From contig CAXTSI010000094.1 of the NCBI GenBank assembly GCA_964246695.1, positions 1-21,786 of the forward strand: 21,786 bases of DNA, in the 5' to 3' direction. Below, in pieces: positions 12,906 to 21,443 of this stretch (position 1 is the stretch's first letter; each line of letters starts with the position of its first letter). A program made the position numbers and the translations under genes. The notes under the pieces are model-generated. The model was not told where the DNA came from and did no database searches. It worked only from the letters and a program-made list of their open reading frames with translations. The DNA comes from Stigonema sp964246695 (GTDB lineage: Bacteria > Cyanobacteriota > Cyanobacteriia > Cyanobacteriales > Nostocaceae).

Positions 12906-15905
12906 TTATTGCTCCGGCACTAAATCAAGCTGACCTTGATTAACCTTAACAAGAATTACTTCACTTCGGCTGCGCTCCCCTTCTTGGAATTGGAGTGCAT
13001 ACCCTGAGGTTTCACTGGCTGGAAGATTCACGCTTCGCAGTCCTTGCAGCACGATTGCGCGAGGATGTTTTAAGAATGAGAGTTTTGAGGATGAGGATAA
13101 AGATTTAATAAAAGCCTGAGTGGCATCAAAGCTAGTAGCCGTACTCCAGCTTACCTCTCCTTTCCATTGCTCCTTTGCTTTTTCAGCAAAGTCTTGTGCT
13201 TGTGGTACTTCCCTAAACCAAGGCACTTCTATAACGAAGCCTTCCACAGCATCTCCGCCTTCTTTGAATTCTTCGTTGCCCAGACTAGACCCACCGATCA
13301 ACTTTAGTCCTTGTTTTTTTAGGTTTTGGGGGCTATCCATCAGTTTCTTGTTGGCTTTGGCAATTTCGAGGGCGACATCAGTGTGTCGCGTGTCTGGAAA
13401 CAACACTCCTGCCTGTGCTTGATTATACACACTCAATGTGACTTCTTGCTCTGCATTCAACGTGGGAGCAGTTAAATCAATCGGCGAACGAACCACTTTA
13501 CCCCCTAGTTGTTCAAACTGCCTTTTAAATTCCTCTCTCATACTGTTACTATAAGGACTGTCAGGATTATAGAAAATTACGACTGTTTTTAAGCTAAGCT
13601 TTTTAAAGGCATATTCAGCTAACTTTTTCCCACCAACTTCGTCATTAGGAACTGTCCTAAAGAAAACATTGCTGTTCAAGAATTTACTGCTACTGGTAGG
13701 GGAGATAATAGCTAATTGCTCTTTTTCGTATTCAGGTAGCGCCGCCCTAGTAGCATCACTAGAGTTGTGTCCAATGACTCCCAGTACATATGGATATTTC
13801 ACCAGTTGCTGAGCCACTTGTTTTGCTTTGTCCGGTTCGTCACCATCATTGGCAATGACAATCTCCAGTAATCGACCGTTGACGCCACCTTTTTTATTTA
13901 ACTGATTTTGTGCCTGCGCCACACCTCGCAACATTTCTTGAGCAGATTCGGATTTATTGTCTACTGGCACAACCGTTGCCAAGGTGAGCGGATCAACTTT
14001 TTGACGGGCGAGGGCATTGTTGTAGTATATTAGTACTTCTGGATCGTTACGATTATACGCCACAGCTTTTTCAAAAAATTTAGCTGCATCTTCATAATTG
14101 CCGTTCTTGAATGCTTGAATGCCCAAGTCACGAGCAGTATTTTTAAGAGCGGGAAAAAAGGTGCGATCGCCGCGACTAATCCTACTCGTATCTGCTACAC
14201 AGAAAATACCATTTTCTTTCTGTTCACCGGCAGGGCAAGGGGCTGCAAACCGATAAACGCCGAAGCCTACTCCTACCACGGCAGCGATCGCCGCTGCCAC
14301 TGCTATTGAGCGTTGGAGAATTTGCTGATGCCCACGCTGACGGGTGTTATTTGTTTCAGATATGGGAACGCTTCCAGACTCATAAACTGCAATTTCCTTT
14401 AGTTTGTGCTGGGCTAATACTCTGTCAGGCTGAATATCCAAGACTCTTTGGAACTGCTTTCTGGCGATCGCAAACTCTCGTTGGGTTATCAACCTATGCC
14501 CATAAGTTTCCAGCGCATCCAAAAGCTCTTCTTTGTTGCGTATTGGGTCAAATTTATAGGCTCGCGTGTAAAGTTCCAAGGCTCTATCGAAATTTTCCAC
14601 CTCCAAGTATCCCTTAGCTAGGGACAGTACAGTGCTGAAATTGTTGGGATTGATTGCCAAAGCCTGCTGGTAAAGCTCCAGTGCATTCTGCTGTTTGTTT
14701 TGTTGATGCAAACTAATTGCCACTGTCGAGAGGCGGCTAACATTTTCTTGCTCTAATTTCTCTAGTTGCTGTATTTCTTGCCTCAGTGGGTGACATTGCA
14801 CCAACCAGCAGCGAACTAATTCAATTTTGACTCTACGTTCTGTGTCATCCAAAAACCCCTTTTCGGCTAGTTGTCTGGCTGCCCGATCTAAGAGTTTTGT
14901 TGGGATAATTCCATAATTTTCCAGTAGCGTTAGCGGTTCTTCCGGAATCGGTCTTGCTTGCTCAATAGCTATCTTATGAGCTGCCGCTACGGCTGAGAAG
15001 ACGACTTGCTCAGAAATAGGCAGTCCATCCCAGAACCATGCCAACCCAGCTTGAGCGTTGTCATCCCGAAATACCCTGTCTGCAATACCCTCTACATCAG
15101 CACTAGTGACCGTCCAATGATTTTCATCCCTTGCTTGGGAGAAAAGAGTAAAGCAGATGACTTGGGTGAAATAGGGATGCCCAGCCGACAGTTTCAAAAT
15201 TGCTTTGATCGCTTCCTGTTCGTATGTCAGCACTCCCTCAGCTGGTTTAGTAATCAATCTTCTAGCACTGTCCTCAGACAGCAAGCCGATTTCTTGGTAG
15301 GGCGCTTCCTTAAACAATTTCAGCAGATTTGGCATATCATTTAAATACCGTCCCACCACCGGTATGATAAATAATTTTTCCTGCTGCTTCACAAGCCCTG
15401 CTAAATAGCGAAAGAAACCCACACCTTGCTCTACTATGTTTATGTTTGGGTTGTCCTGACTCAAAACATCAAACTCATCGAGCAACAATACTAAATTTTT
15501 ATCGCCTAGTGCCTGATAAATTTTCGGCAAAAATCTCCCAGAGAAGACATCTGGATTATTTTCTAAATCTTCAATACTTGGCAGTTGCAACCCATCTTGC
15601 TCTAGCTGAAGATGTTCGACAATTTCGTTTGCTAGGTTGTGCAAAATATCACTCAAGGGTGACTGAGTTTTGTGTTGCAGATCAAAAGGGACAAACACAA
15701 ATTCATCTCTAGCAATAAAATTGGGAATCTGTTTGAGTACAGACGACTTCCCAATGCGTCGTTGACCGTGCAACAAGATAACTTTTACACCCTGGTTGAG
15801 GTTGTCCTCAATAACTCCGAACAAACTTTCTCGACCGTAAAACCTTTCCTGTTCATAGATAGCACGACCGATAATGTATGGATTTCTCCTAGCCCTTGCC
15901 TCCAC
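12906..15905 (-). CDS. ATPase - TPR - TM - TPR-like - substrate-binding-protein fusion (999 aa)
   Basis: Paralogue of the downstream gene, with the same plan plus an extra block. I chose GTG 15905: GAGAGAGG lies about 7 bases upstream, and the product then starts MEARARRNPYIIGRAIYEQE, in register with the paralogue; ATG 15983 would overlap the upstream gene. Walker A GQRRIGKSS is at about 47-55 and Walker B LVLLLDEFD at about 138-146. Unlike its twin it has tandem TPRs between ATPase and membrane (about 388-508: QQNALELYQQALAINPNN, FDRALELYTRAYKFDP, FAIARKQFQRVLDIQPD). A transmembrane segment follows (about 532-552), then a Cys pair, the same ISRGDRTFFP motif, a TPR-like pair and a Leu/Ile/Val-type binding domain (about 635-985). 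The TPR block could dock a cytoplasmic partner; inference. Confidence 0.8.
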   Translation of the reverse strand: MEARARRNPYIIGRAIYEQERFYGRESLFGVIEDNLNQGVKVILLHGQRRIGKSSVLKQIPNFIARDEFVFVPFDLQHKTQSPLSDILHNLANEIVEHLQLEQDGLQLPSIEDLENNPDVFSGRFLPKIYQALGDKNLVLLLDEFDVLSQDNPNINIVEQGVGFFRYLAGLVKQQEKLFIIPVVGRYLNDMPNLLKLFKEAPYQEIGLLSEDSARRLITKPAEGVLTYEQEAIKAILKLSAGHPYFTQVICFTLFSQARDENHWTVTSADVEGIADRVFRDDNAQAGLAWFWDGLPISEQVVFSAVAAAHKIAIEQARPIPEEPLTLLENYGIIPTKLLDRAARQLAEKGFLDDTERRVKIELVRCWLVQCHPLRQEIQQLEKLEQENVSRLSTVAISLHQQNKQQNALELYQQALAINPNNFSTVLSLAKGYLEVENFDRALELYTRAYKFDPIRNKEELLDALETYGHRLITQREFAIARKQFQRVLDIQPDRVLAQHKLKEIAVYESGSVPISETNNTRQRGHQQILQRSIAVAAAIAAVVGVGFGVYRFAAPCPAGEQKENGIFCVADTSRISRGDRTFFPALKNTARDLGIQAFKNGNYEDAAKFFEKAVAYNRNDPEVLIYYNNALARQKVDPLTLATVVPVDNKSESAQEMLRGVAQAQNQLNKKGGVNGRLLEIVIANDGDEPDKAKQVAQQLVKYPYVLGVIGHNSSDATRAALPEYEKEQLAIISPTSSSKFLNSNVFFRTVPNDEVGGKKLAEYAFKKLSLKTVVIFYNPDSPYSNSMREEFKRQFEQLGGKVVRSPIDLTAPTLNAEQEVTLSVYNQAQAGVLFPDTRHTDVALEIAKANKKLMDSPQNLKKQGLKLIGGSSLGNEEFKEGGDAVEGFVIEVPWFREVPQAQDFAEKAKEQWKGEVSWSTATSFDATQAFIKSLSSSSKLSFLKHPRAIVLQGLRSVNLPASETSGYALQFQEGERSRSEVILVKVNQGQLDLVPEQ

Positions 15906-15934
15906 CGTATTTCCTCTCTCTACAGATTGCTCGT

Positions 15935-17230
15935 TTAGCCTCCGAAGAATCTGAACAGCACATCTACTACTTGACGAATCCATTCCAGGGCAGAGGGAAC
16001 ATCATTTTTGTGCTGTCCTACCCAACGAATTGCATTTGTGACTTTCTCAGCTTGCTGAGTGCTCATCAGATTGAGAAACACCTTTTGCCGTTTTTTAAGT
16101 AACTCTTCATTCGTATTCCAAACTTGTTGAATCACCCACCGTTCCATGATTGATGAAGTGAAGGAGTATAGGCTTTCTTGCCTTACTGAACGGATAATTA
16201 CACCTTGTTCTTCTAAATTTTTCAACTCTTGATCTCTTTGGCTAAAGATGAGGTCAATGTTACTCAAGTCAAACTGTTTTTTCTTATGCAGACGACCTTC
16301 CAAACCACAAAGAGCAATCAGCATCAACAGACTCTGCTCTTCTTCAAAGCATCTCTCCCACATATTTTGAAAGATGTGTGTGGTATTTGTTTCAAAGTCG
16401 CTGGTAAATGCTTGACAATCGGGAACTTTCCCAGTTCGTAGTTCTCTATACAGCAGAAAGCCGGCAATTTGTAGCAAAGTCTAATGTCCACCAGCAATTT
16501 CTCGAATCGCGTTCCGTAATTCTGGTGTCATTTGTTTGCCAAGCGGTTGAAGTAGTTCATCCACTTCCTGGTCGGTAAATGGCTTGAGGCACTGGAAGAG
16601 ATAGTGGTTGTACCAAGGGGACTTGATTGGATTGATCTGAGGACCAAGTGTACTGAGGCGCTTGAGTGAAGCCACAATCATCGAGAGATATTTGCTCTCC
16701 TGAGAGTGAACAGCCAAATTACGGCACTCACTCAAGAACACTTCCCTGTCGGCTTCTGTGTATTGCTCATTTGTGTAGAGGGCTGTATTATAGTCATCTA
16801 CTAGCAGCACCAAAAATTTTTTTTGTGCCCCAAGCTGCCGCAATACCAAGCGCAGACTATCTTTTGTTGTTTCCTTTTGGTTCAAAAAGCTTTCAATTTT
16901 ATCCTGCAAAGCAGGCTGGTTGTCCAACTTATCCTTCAGGAGACTCAAGACTTCCCTCCAGAAGCCAGAGGAAGTGAAGGGAATGATATTCTCGCAACTG
17001 AGACGAACAATCACAGCCTGCGATGGATCTAGTCCGTGTTTTTTCCAAACTTGAGGCGATGTCAGCAGCTCCATAAAGGAGGTCTTGCCCATTCCTGAAC
17101 CACCCCAAATCGCCAAGTGACTGCGATTATGAATTTGGTCGAATGCAGCATTAATTAGCAATTCCCGCCCGACAAACTGTTCTGGGGGAACAGGCTTTCC
17201 GACAACGAAGGGGTTGTGTAACTGTGACAT
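15935..17230 (-). pseudogene. AAA/STAND-like ATPase gene split by an in-frame TAG
   Basis: First gene of the ATPase cluster. The start MSQLHNPFVVGKPVPPEQFV matches the N-P-(Y/F)-x-V-G pattern of the two fusion genes. Walker A is GGSGMGKTS (about 43-51) and Walker B-like LVLLVDDYN (about 142-150). Residue 249 is the H of AGGH; the next codon is TAG (16481-16483). The same frame then continues without a gap as TLLQIAGFLLYRELRTG for another 181 codons to TAA at 15935. The sequence across the stop fits the usual AGGHPxLLQxAGF motif, so a single full-length protein of about 431 aa was the ancestral product. Either a nonsense mutation has cut off the C-terminal helical part, or the TAG is read through. 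No transmembrane or binding-protein part is attached. A restart at ATG 16477 is possible but has no evident ribosome site. Confidence 0.8.
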
Positions 17231-17281
17231 TGCGAATGTCTAAATTATATAGGTTTTGACAATTTTCCGCTGCTAGCAGAG

Positions 17282-17409
17282 TAAGTAAGTCGGCGCGAAT
17301 AAACAGAACTATGTAAAGAAAAGTAAAGCTTATAAGTTCGCTCGTAGTAAGCGCTGAGCGCGCTAAAGCGCTTACTACAAAACTTTAATTTTTTACGCCG
17401 ACTTACTTA
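17282..17409. mobile_element. 128-bp hairpin element with 14-bp inverted ends
   Basis: Perfect 14-bp terminal inverted repeats, TAAGTAAGTCGGCG (17282-17295) and its complement (17396-17409). Inside is a perfect 12-bp inverted pair GTAGTAAGCGCT/AGCGCTTACTAC (17344-17355 and 17367-17378), part of a repeat family common in cyanobacteria. It has no coding capacity. It lies about 50 bp upstream of the ATPase-cluster start, where it could affect transcription. No target duplication was seen. Confidence 0.75.
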
Positions 17410-17517
17410 AAGCATCACGCATTTCTTGTCTTCCTTGATTAATCGGGAATATCCTGTTTTGGCTAATCACCCTCAGACTGGAAGTGACTCCTTCAGTAAG
17501 AAAGCTACCAGCTAACC

Positions 17518-17533
17518 CTGACTATATAGTCAG
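17518..17533. promoter_or_regulatory. 16-bp perfect palindrome, possible operator
   Basis: CTGACTATATAGTCAG reads the same on both strands, the form of a dimeric repressor site. It lies in the long spacer upstream of the minus-strand ATPase cluster. No promoter boxes were fixed with confidence. Confidence 0.4.
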
Positions 17534-17788
17534 TGCATTTCTAATTGCTAGGTATTGTTTTCCCACAGAGGTATACCCTATTGATCGAGGAATTCTGCAC
17601 CCTGGAAATATCAAATTATGCTAAAAGATATACTGCACTCTAGACGTGATTTTTTTTCAGCATAAAAAAACTTTTTTGCTAAATTCTACTTTATGCGAAA
17701 AAAAATTATTTGTAAATACTATAACAGTTATATTTATTGTTTTGCTGTAAACAAAACGGAGTTTTCACGGTTCATGACACATGATATG

Positions 17789-17879
17789 ATGTCCGGCAAA
17801 TAAACCATAATAAAAATCAGTAAATCTATGTATAAACAGTATCATAGTGTTTCTAAATTCTAAATAATTAACCGGACAT
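17789..17879. repeat. Spaced inverted repeat ATGTCCGG/CCGGACAT
   Basis: Eight-bp inverted copies at 17789-17796 and 17872-17879 enclose 75 bp of very AT-rich DNA with no gene. The surrounding stretch 17410-18036 holds only this repeat, the palindrome at 17518, A/T runs near 17650-17710, a 17-codon micro-ORF and the hairpin at 17936. Confidence 0.45.
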
Positions 17880-17883
17880 AACA

Positions 17884-17934
17884 TGACGTTTGCTCTCGAT
17901 TTTGAAGATGTCATTTACAGTACCTTCGTCGGGT
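17884..17934 (+). other. 17-codon micro-ORF, probably chance or a remnant
   Basis: ATG at 17884 opens MTFALDFEDVIYSTFVG and stops at TAG just before the hairpin repeat at 17936. CCGGA stands 8-12 bases upstream. It may be the cut-off start of a gene or a chance frame; nothing supports a function. Confidence 0.2.
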
Positions 17935-17935
17935 A

Positions 17936-17986
17936 GACCACAATATAACCGTAGGGGCGCGGTTTCCGCGCCCTTACAATGTGGTC
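17936..17986. repeat. GTAGGGGC...GCCCTTAC hairpin repeat
   Basis: Strong hairpin with a 12-bp stem (17951-17962 and 17966-17977, one G-T pair) and loop TTT, nested inside outer arms GACCACA/TGTGGTC (17936-17942 and 17980-17986). A 27-bp unit with the same ends occurs inside dapF at 21718-21744. Confidence 0.8.
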
Positions 17987-18036
17987 AATTCAATTGAAAA
18001 CTGCTGTAAAGCATCAGTTCAAAGGTGATAGGCATT

Positions 18037-18615
18037 TTACTCAAACTCTGGAGGCCACAATTCTGATACTGTAACTTCCCAATCAGGAAGCAAGTCTGGT
18101 AATGTCAGCTTGTCGTTGTCCTTCAACACCACTGGGTTTTGGTTCAGTTGGTAAACGGTAACAGTCAATTTGTCAGGATCAATCAGGATACCAACGGTAC
18201 ACCCAAGTTGTAGGAATACTTGAATCTTTTCTACCAGTGGCTTAATGCGGTCTGACTTAGACTTCACTTCTACCATCAAGTCAGGCACAAGTTCCACAAA
18301 GTCGCGCTTGGTTTTCTTGAGTCGCTCTGCCCGCACAAATGATACATCAGGAGCGCGTAGATTTCTACCTTTTCCGTCCCCTGCGTCTACAGATAAAGTT
18401 TCTATGCTTGGCAAAATAAAGCCGGCGCTGGAACCAGTAACCCGTCCTAATTTCCTCGACATTACCCACATATTTAAGAATGTCAGCAAGCGAGAACCAA
18501 TCTCGTCAGACTCGTAATCAGACGGACCCATAACTACTATACTCCCCTCTACCAGCTCCATTTGCCATTCTGGATGCTCTGCATGTAGTTGCTCTAAGTC
18601 TTTTATTGTCAACAT
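18037..18615 (-). CDS. Uma2 family endonuclease
   Basis: Uma2/DUF820 family protein, 192 aa. Core sites are complete: an N-terminal E in MELVEGSIVVMGPS (about 19-32), APDVSFVRAERL (about 88-99), and E-x-K in DLMVEVKSKSDR (about 112-123), followed by LGCTVGILIDPDK. The full D...ExK set suggests a nuclease-competent site, more canonical than in the Uma2 protein at 2856-3422. ATG at 18615. It stands alone on the minus strand; its 5' end faces the antiporter gene across about 140 bp. Confidence 0.87.
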   Translation of the reverse strand: MLTIKDLEQLHAEHPEWQMELVEGSIVVMGPSDYESDEIGSRLLTFLNMWVMSRKLGRVTGSSAGFILPSIETLSVDAGDGKGRNLRAPDVSFVRAERLKKTKRDFVELVPDLMVEVKSKSDRIKPLVEKIQVFLQLGCTVGILIDPDKLTVTVYQLNQNPVVLKDNDKLTLPDLLPDWEVTVSELWPPEFE

Positions 18616-18757
18616 AAGACGACCAAGAATGCTCCTGTCACGATCATAAGCACCAGTGTCAAGGTTTTTGTTTCCTTCAGTTAGGAACTTCCCACAGTCA
18701 TATAAAACTTTGTATGCTGAATTTATGTAAAAGTCTTAATAATTTTTTTAGAAACCA

Positions 18758-21049
18758 GTGCAGGAAGATTTTAGGTTAATAGTTGATTTAGTGTCGGTTT
18801 TCGCCGTTGCAGCTTGTGGAGGGCTGGTGGCGGCGCTGTTGCGACAACCCGTTTTACTAGGATATCTCATTGGCGGAATGGTCATTGGACCTGCCGGACT
18901 GGGACTGATCAAAGAATTAATTCAGATCGAAACTCTGGCGCAGTTTGGTGTCGCCTTTTTGTTATTTGCCTTGGGAGTTGAGTTTTCTTTGAATGAACTC
19001 AAAAAAGTCCAGGCGATCGCACTCGGGGGAGGATCGGCTCAGATTCTCCTGACAATTTTGGTCACAGTTGTGGTATGCGGGGTAACCGGAGCTTGGGGAA
19101 CCTTACCAGCTAAGGGCGTGTTTTTGGGGGCAATTCTGTCTTTGTCTTCCACAGCAGTTGTCCTTAAGTGCTTGATGGAGCGCAACGAAACAGAAACGTC
19201 CCACGGGCAGGTGATGCTAGGAATTTTGGTGGTACAGGATTTGGCGCTGGGACTGATGCTCGCAGTCTTGCCCGCCCTCCACCAATCTGGGGAAGCGATT
19301 GGCATAGCAGTGCTGACAGCGCTGTTACGGATTGGCTTATTTGCCGCAGGTGCAATCGTAGCAGGGATTTGGCTTATTCCACCTTTGTTACGACTGTTAG
19401 CCCGCACTGAAAGCCGAGAGCTATTTTTACTAGGCGTCGTGGCGCTGTGTTTGGGTATTGCCCTACTCACGGAGCAGATGGGGCTGTCAATTGAGATGGG
19501 AGCGTTTGTCGCCGGCTTAATGATTTCGGAGGTAGAATACGCTGACCAAACCCTGAGTTATGTGGAGCCACTGCGAGATATCTTTGCTAGTTTATTCTTT
19601 GCCTCCATTGGGATGTTAATTGACCCGGTGTTTTTGTGGAACAATCTGGAATTGATTCTGGGGCTGGTGGCGCTGGTATTTGTCGGTAAGTTTTTGATTA
19701 TCACACCATTGGTAAAATTGTTTCGCTACCCTTGGAAAACAGCGATAATTACTGGGTTAGGGCTGGCTCAGATTGGGGAATTTTCCTTTGTTCTCGCCAG
19801 TGAAGGGCAAGCCCTAGGGTTAGTTTCCCGGCAGATATATTTACTGATTTTAGGAACGACAGCGGTAACATTAGTGCTTACCCCCTTCGTGCTGCGAGGA
19901 GTGCCGATTTTATTTGATTGGGTAGAATCAATGCCTTGGCTAAAGCCTTATTTGAGTGGGGAGGGTAAGCCGTTGGCAGTAGCTGAAGAACTACCAATGA
20001 AAGACCATGTGGTGGTGTGTGGCTATGGGCGAGTAGGACGCAATTTGGTGAAGTTGTTGCTTTCTCACGAGTTGCCCGTGGTGGTGATTGACCAATCGGA
20101 AAGTATAATTCAGCAGTTGAGGGAAGCTGGGGTTCCTTATGTGTACGGCAATTGTGTGAGTCTTCACGTTTTAGAAACCGCTGTTGTCAGTAATGCACGA
20201 GGTTTGGCGATCGCACTTCCTGACCCCATGAGTACCCGTCTTTGTATCAAACGCGCTTTGGAATTATGCCCTGAGTTAAACGTAGTTGTTCGCGCCACCA
20301 ACGATAAAAGTATTGAGATGCTTTACCAACTAGGCGCACGGGAAGTTGTGCAACCAGAGTTTGAGGCGAGTTTAGAAATGGCAACATACATACTAACTGA
20401 TGGAGGCTACTCACCAGATGTCGTGCAACGGGAAATGCAGCAAATCCGCAATCTTCATTATTTGGATCTACGACCGGAACAATCAGCAACAGAGGTGTCC
20501 CATGATTTACTGCAAGCAACTCAAGACATGAATAGCCGTTGGTATCTTCTACCATCAAACTCACCCCTGATTGGGATGACGTTAGAAGAGGCGGATATGC
20601 GCTACTTAACAGGGGTGAGTTTGATGGCAATTCGCCGCGCCGAAGGCGAAGAAATCGATTATCCCGATGCTAGTACCGAGTTGTCAGAAGGCGATCGCCT
20701 TCTGGTAGTGGGATCGAATGAGGAAATGGCAGCAATGGATGAATTCGCACTAGGTAGGGCTGCTGTTCCAAGAGAAAACAGCGCTTGTCAGTGGGTACTT
20801 GTCAGCGCTGATTCTCCGATAGTTGCTAAAACCCTTGCAGATTTGGATATTCGCCACCAATATGGGGTACAGGTACAGGCAATACGACGAAATGGCAAGT
20901 TTATCCGTCTTCCCAATGACACTACAAACTTACAAGTCCGTGACTTGGTGCTATTGTGTGGTAGCTTGCCTTCTTTAAATCAAATACAACAGTTGATTGC
21001 TGACAAAACCCAAGCACTTGAATTAGTCAGGAGTGAGGAATTAGGTTAA
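18758..21049 (+). CDS. KefB/CPA2-type cation:proton antiporter with RCK domains
   Basis: Membrane antiporter of 763 aa, probably moving K+ or Na+ against H+ across a cell membrane. The first 385 residues form a Na+/H+ exchanger domain with about 12 hydrophobic segments, starting VSVFAVAACGGLVAALL and including LLGYLIGGMVIGPAGLG, FLLFALGVEFSLNELKK and LSSTAVVLKCL. A TrkA-N (RCK) NAD-binding domain follows at about 413-530 (DHVVVCGYGRVGRN, with the Rossmann G-x-G-x-x-G), then two TrkA-C lobes (about 575-660 and 670-755). The second TrkA-C lobe is an addition to the usual KefB plan. The GTG start at 18758 lacks a clear ribosome site, but no other in-frame start lies upstream. It likely responds to nucleotide or redox state through the RCK part. 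Confidence 0.88.
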   Translation: MQEDFRLIVDLVSVFAVAACGGLVAALLRQPVLLGYLIGGMVIGPAGLGLIKELIQIETLAQFGVAFLLFALGVEFSLNELKKVQAIALGGGSAQILLTILVTVVVCGVTGAWGTLPAKGVFLGAILSLSSTAVVLKCLMERNETETSHGQVMLGILVVQDLALGLMLAVLPALHQSGEAIGIAVLTALLRIGLFAAGAIVAGIWLIPPLLRLLARTESRELFLLGVVALCLGIALLTEQMGLSIEMGAFVAGLMISEVEYADQTLSYVEPLRDIFASLFFASIGMLIDPVFLWNNLELILGLVALVFVGKFLIITPLVKLFRYPWKTAIITGLGLAQIGEFSFVLASEGQALGLVSRQIYLLILGTTAVTLVLTPFVLRGVPILFDWVESMPWLKPYLSGEGKPLAVAEELPMKDHVVVCGYGRVGRNLVKLLLSHELPVVVIDQSESIIQQLREAGVPYVYGNCVSLHVLETAVVSNARGLAIALPDPMSTRLCIKRALELCPELNVVVRATNDKSIEMLYQLGAREVVQPEFEASLEMATYILTDGGYSPDVVQREMQQIRNLHYLDLRPEQSATEVSHDLLQATQDMNSRWYLLPSNSPLIGMTLEEADMRYLTGVSLMAIRRAEGEEIDYPDASTELSEGDRLLVVGSNEEMAAMDEFALGRAAVPRENSACQWVLVSADSPIVAKTLADLDIRHQYGVQVQAIRRNGKFIRLPNDTTNLQVRDLVLLCGSLPSLNQIQQLIADKTQALELVRSEELG

Positions 21050-21050
21050 A

Positions 21051-21069
21051 ACTCCTAACTCCTAACTCG
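21051..21069. repeat. Short AACTCCT heptamer run
   Basis: About two and a half copies of AACTCCT lie between the antiporter stop and the hfq stop and overlap the last codons of hfq, a small example of heptamers touching a coding end. Confidence 0.7.
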
Positions 21070-21283
21070 CGATCGGCTTAATGTAAGCGATCGCTTGCTT
21101 CCAAACTGTCATCTCCTGGCTATTTTCATCTACAAGACATACACAGTAATGGTCTTGCCATATAACTTTCCCAGTTATGATATCGCCTGTCAGCAGTTTT
21201 AACTCGGTTTTTGTGACTTTTTTAATCAGGTTTTGCACTTGTCGAATGCTAGGCAGTGATATATCGAATTCAGTCGTAGGCAT
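21062..21283 (-). CDS. hfq: Cyanobacterial-type RNA chaperone Hfq
   Basis: Sm-like protein of 73 aa. The pattern LPSIRQVQNLIKKVTKTELK, then LLTGDIITGKVIWQDHYCVCL and the end IAYIKPI, matches cyanobacterial Hfq, which differs from the enterobacterial form in its RNA-binding residues. In Synechocystis, Hfq works with the type IV pilus motor PilB1 and affects motility. It lies divergent from dapF, a neighbourhood I know from other cyanobacteria, with about 160 bp of mostly heptamer repeats between the two starts. No Shine-Dalgarno sequence is visible before ATG 21283. Confidence 0.9.
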   Translation of the reverse strand: MPTTEFDISLPSIRQVQNLIKKVTKTELKLLTGDIITGKVIWQDHYCVCLVDENSQEMTVWKQAIAYIKPIAS

Positions 21284-21305
21284 TTTTGATAATAATGTAT
21301 GTACG

Positions 21306-21417
21306 TGGTTAGTGGATAGTGGTTAGTGGTTAGTGGTTAGTGGATAGTGGTATTTTTACAACCAACAACCAACAACTAACAACTAACAACCAACAACCAA
21401 CAACCAACAACCAACAA
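21306..21417. repeat. TTAGTGG and CAACYAA heptamer arrays between hfq and dapF
   Basis: TTAGTGG/ATAGTGG units (about 21306-21350) are followed after 8 bp by CAACCAA/CAACTAA units (about 21359-21417). Because GTTAGTG and the complement of CAACTAA agree at six of seven positions, the two arrays could pair as a long imperfect stem. The array order matches the leader at 1158-1335. Confidence 0.9.
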
Positions 21418-21443
21418 TTCCTTGATAATTCATCATTGAGAAA

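Noticed and set aside
15906..15983. ATG 15983 as start of the 999-aa fusion gene
   Set aside because: It overlaps the upstream frame, and the extra 26 residues have no match in the paralogue; GTG 15905 has a strong ribosome site and aligns.
12906..15983. Plus-strand open frames opposite the fusion genes
   Set aside because: They are shadows of the minus-strand coding sequence with no domain features of their own.
4436..16483. A genome-wide TAG recoding system
   Set aside because: Three in-frame TAGs are seen, but two are in obvious remnants and TAG also ends intact genes in the window; nonsense mutation is simpler. No suppressor tRNA was seen.
17884..17934. A regulatory leader peptide
   Set aside because: No downstream gene on the plus strand to control and no family match; kept only as a low-confidence micro-ORF.
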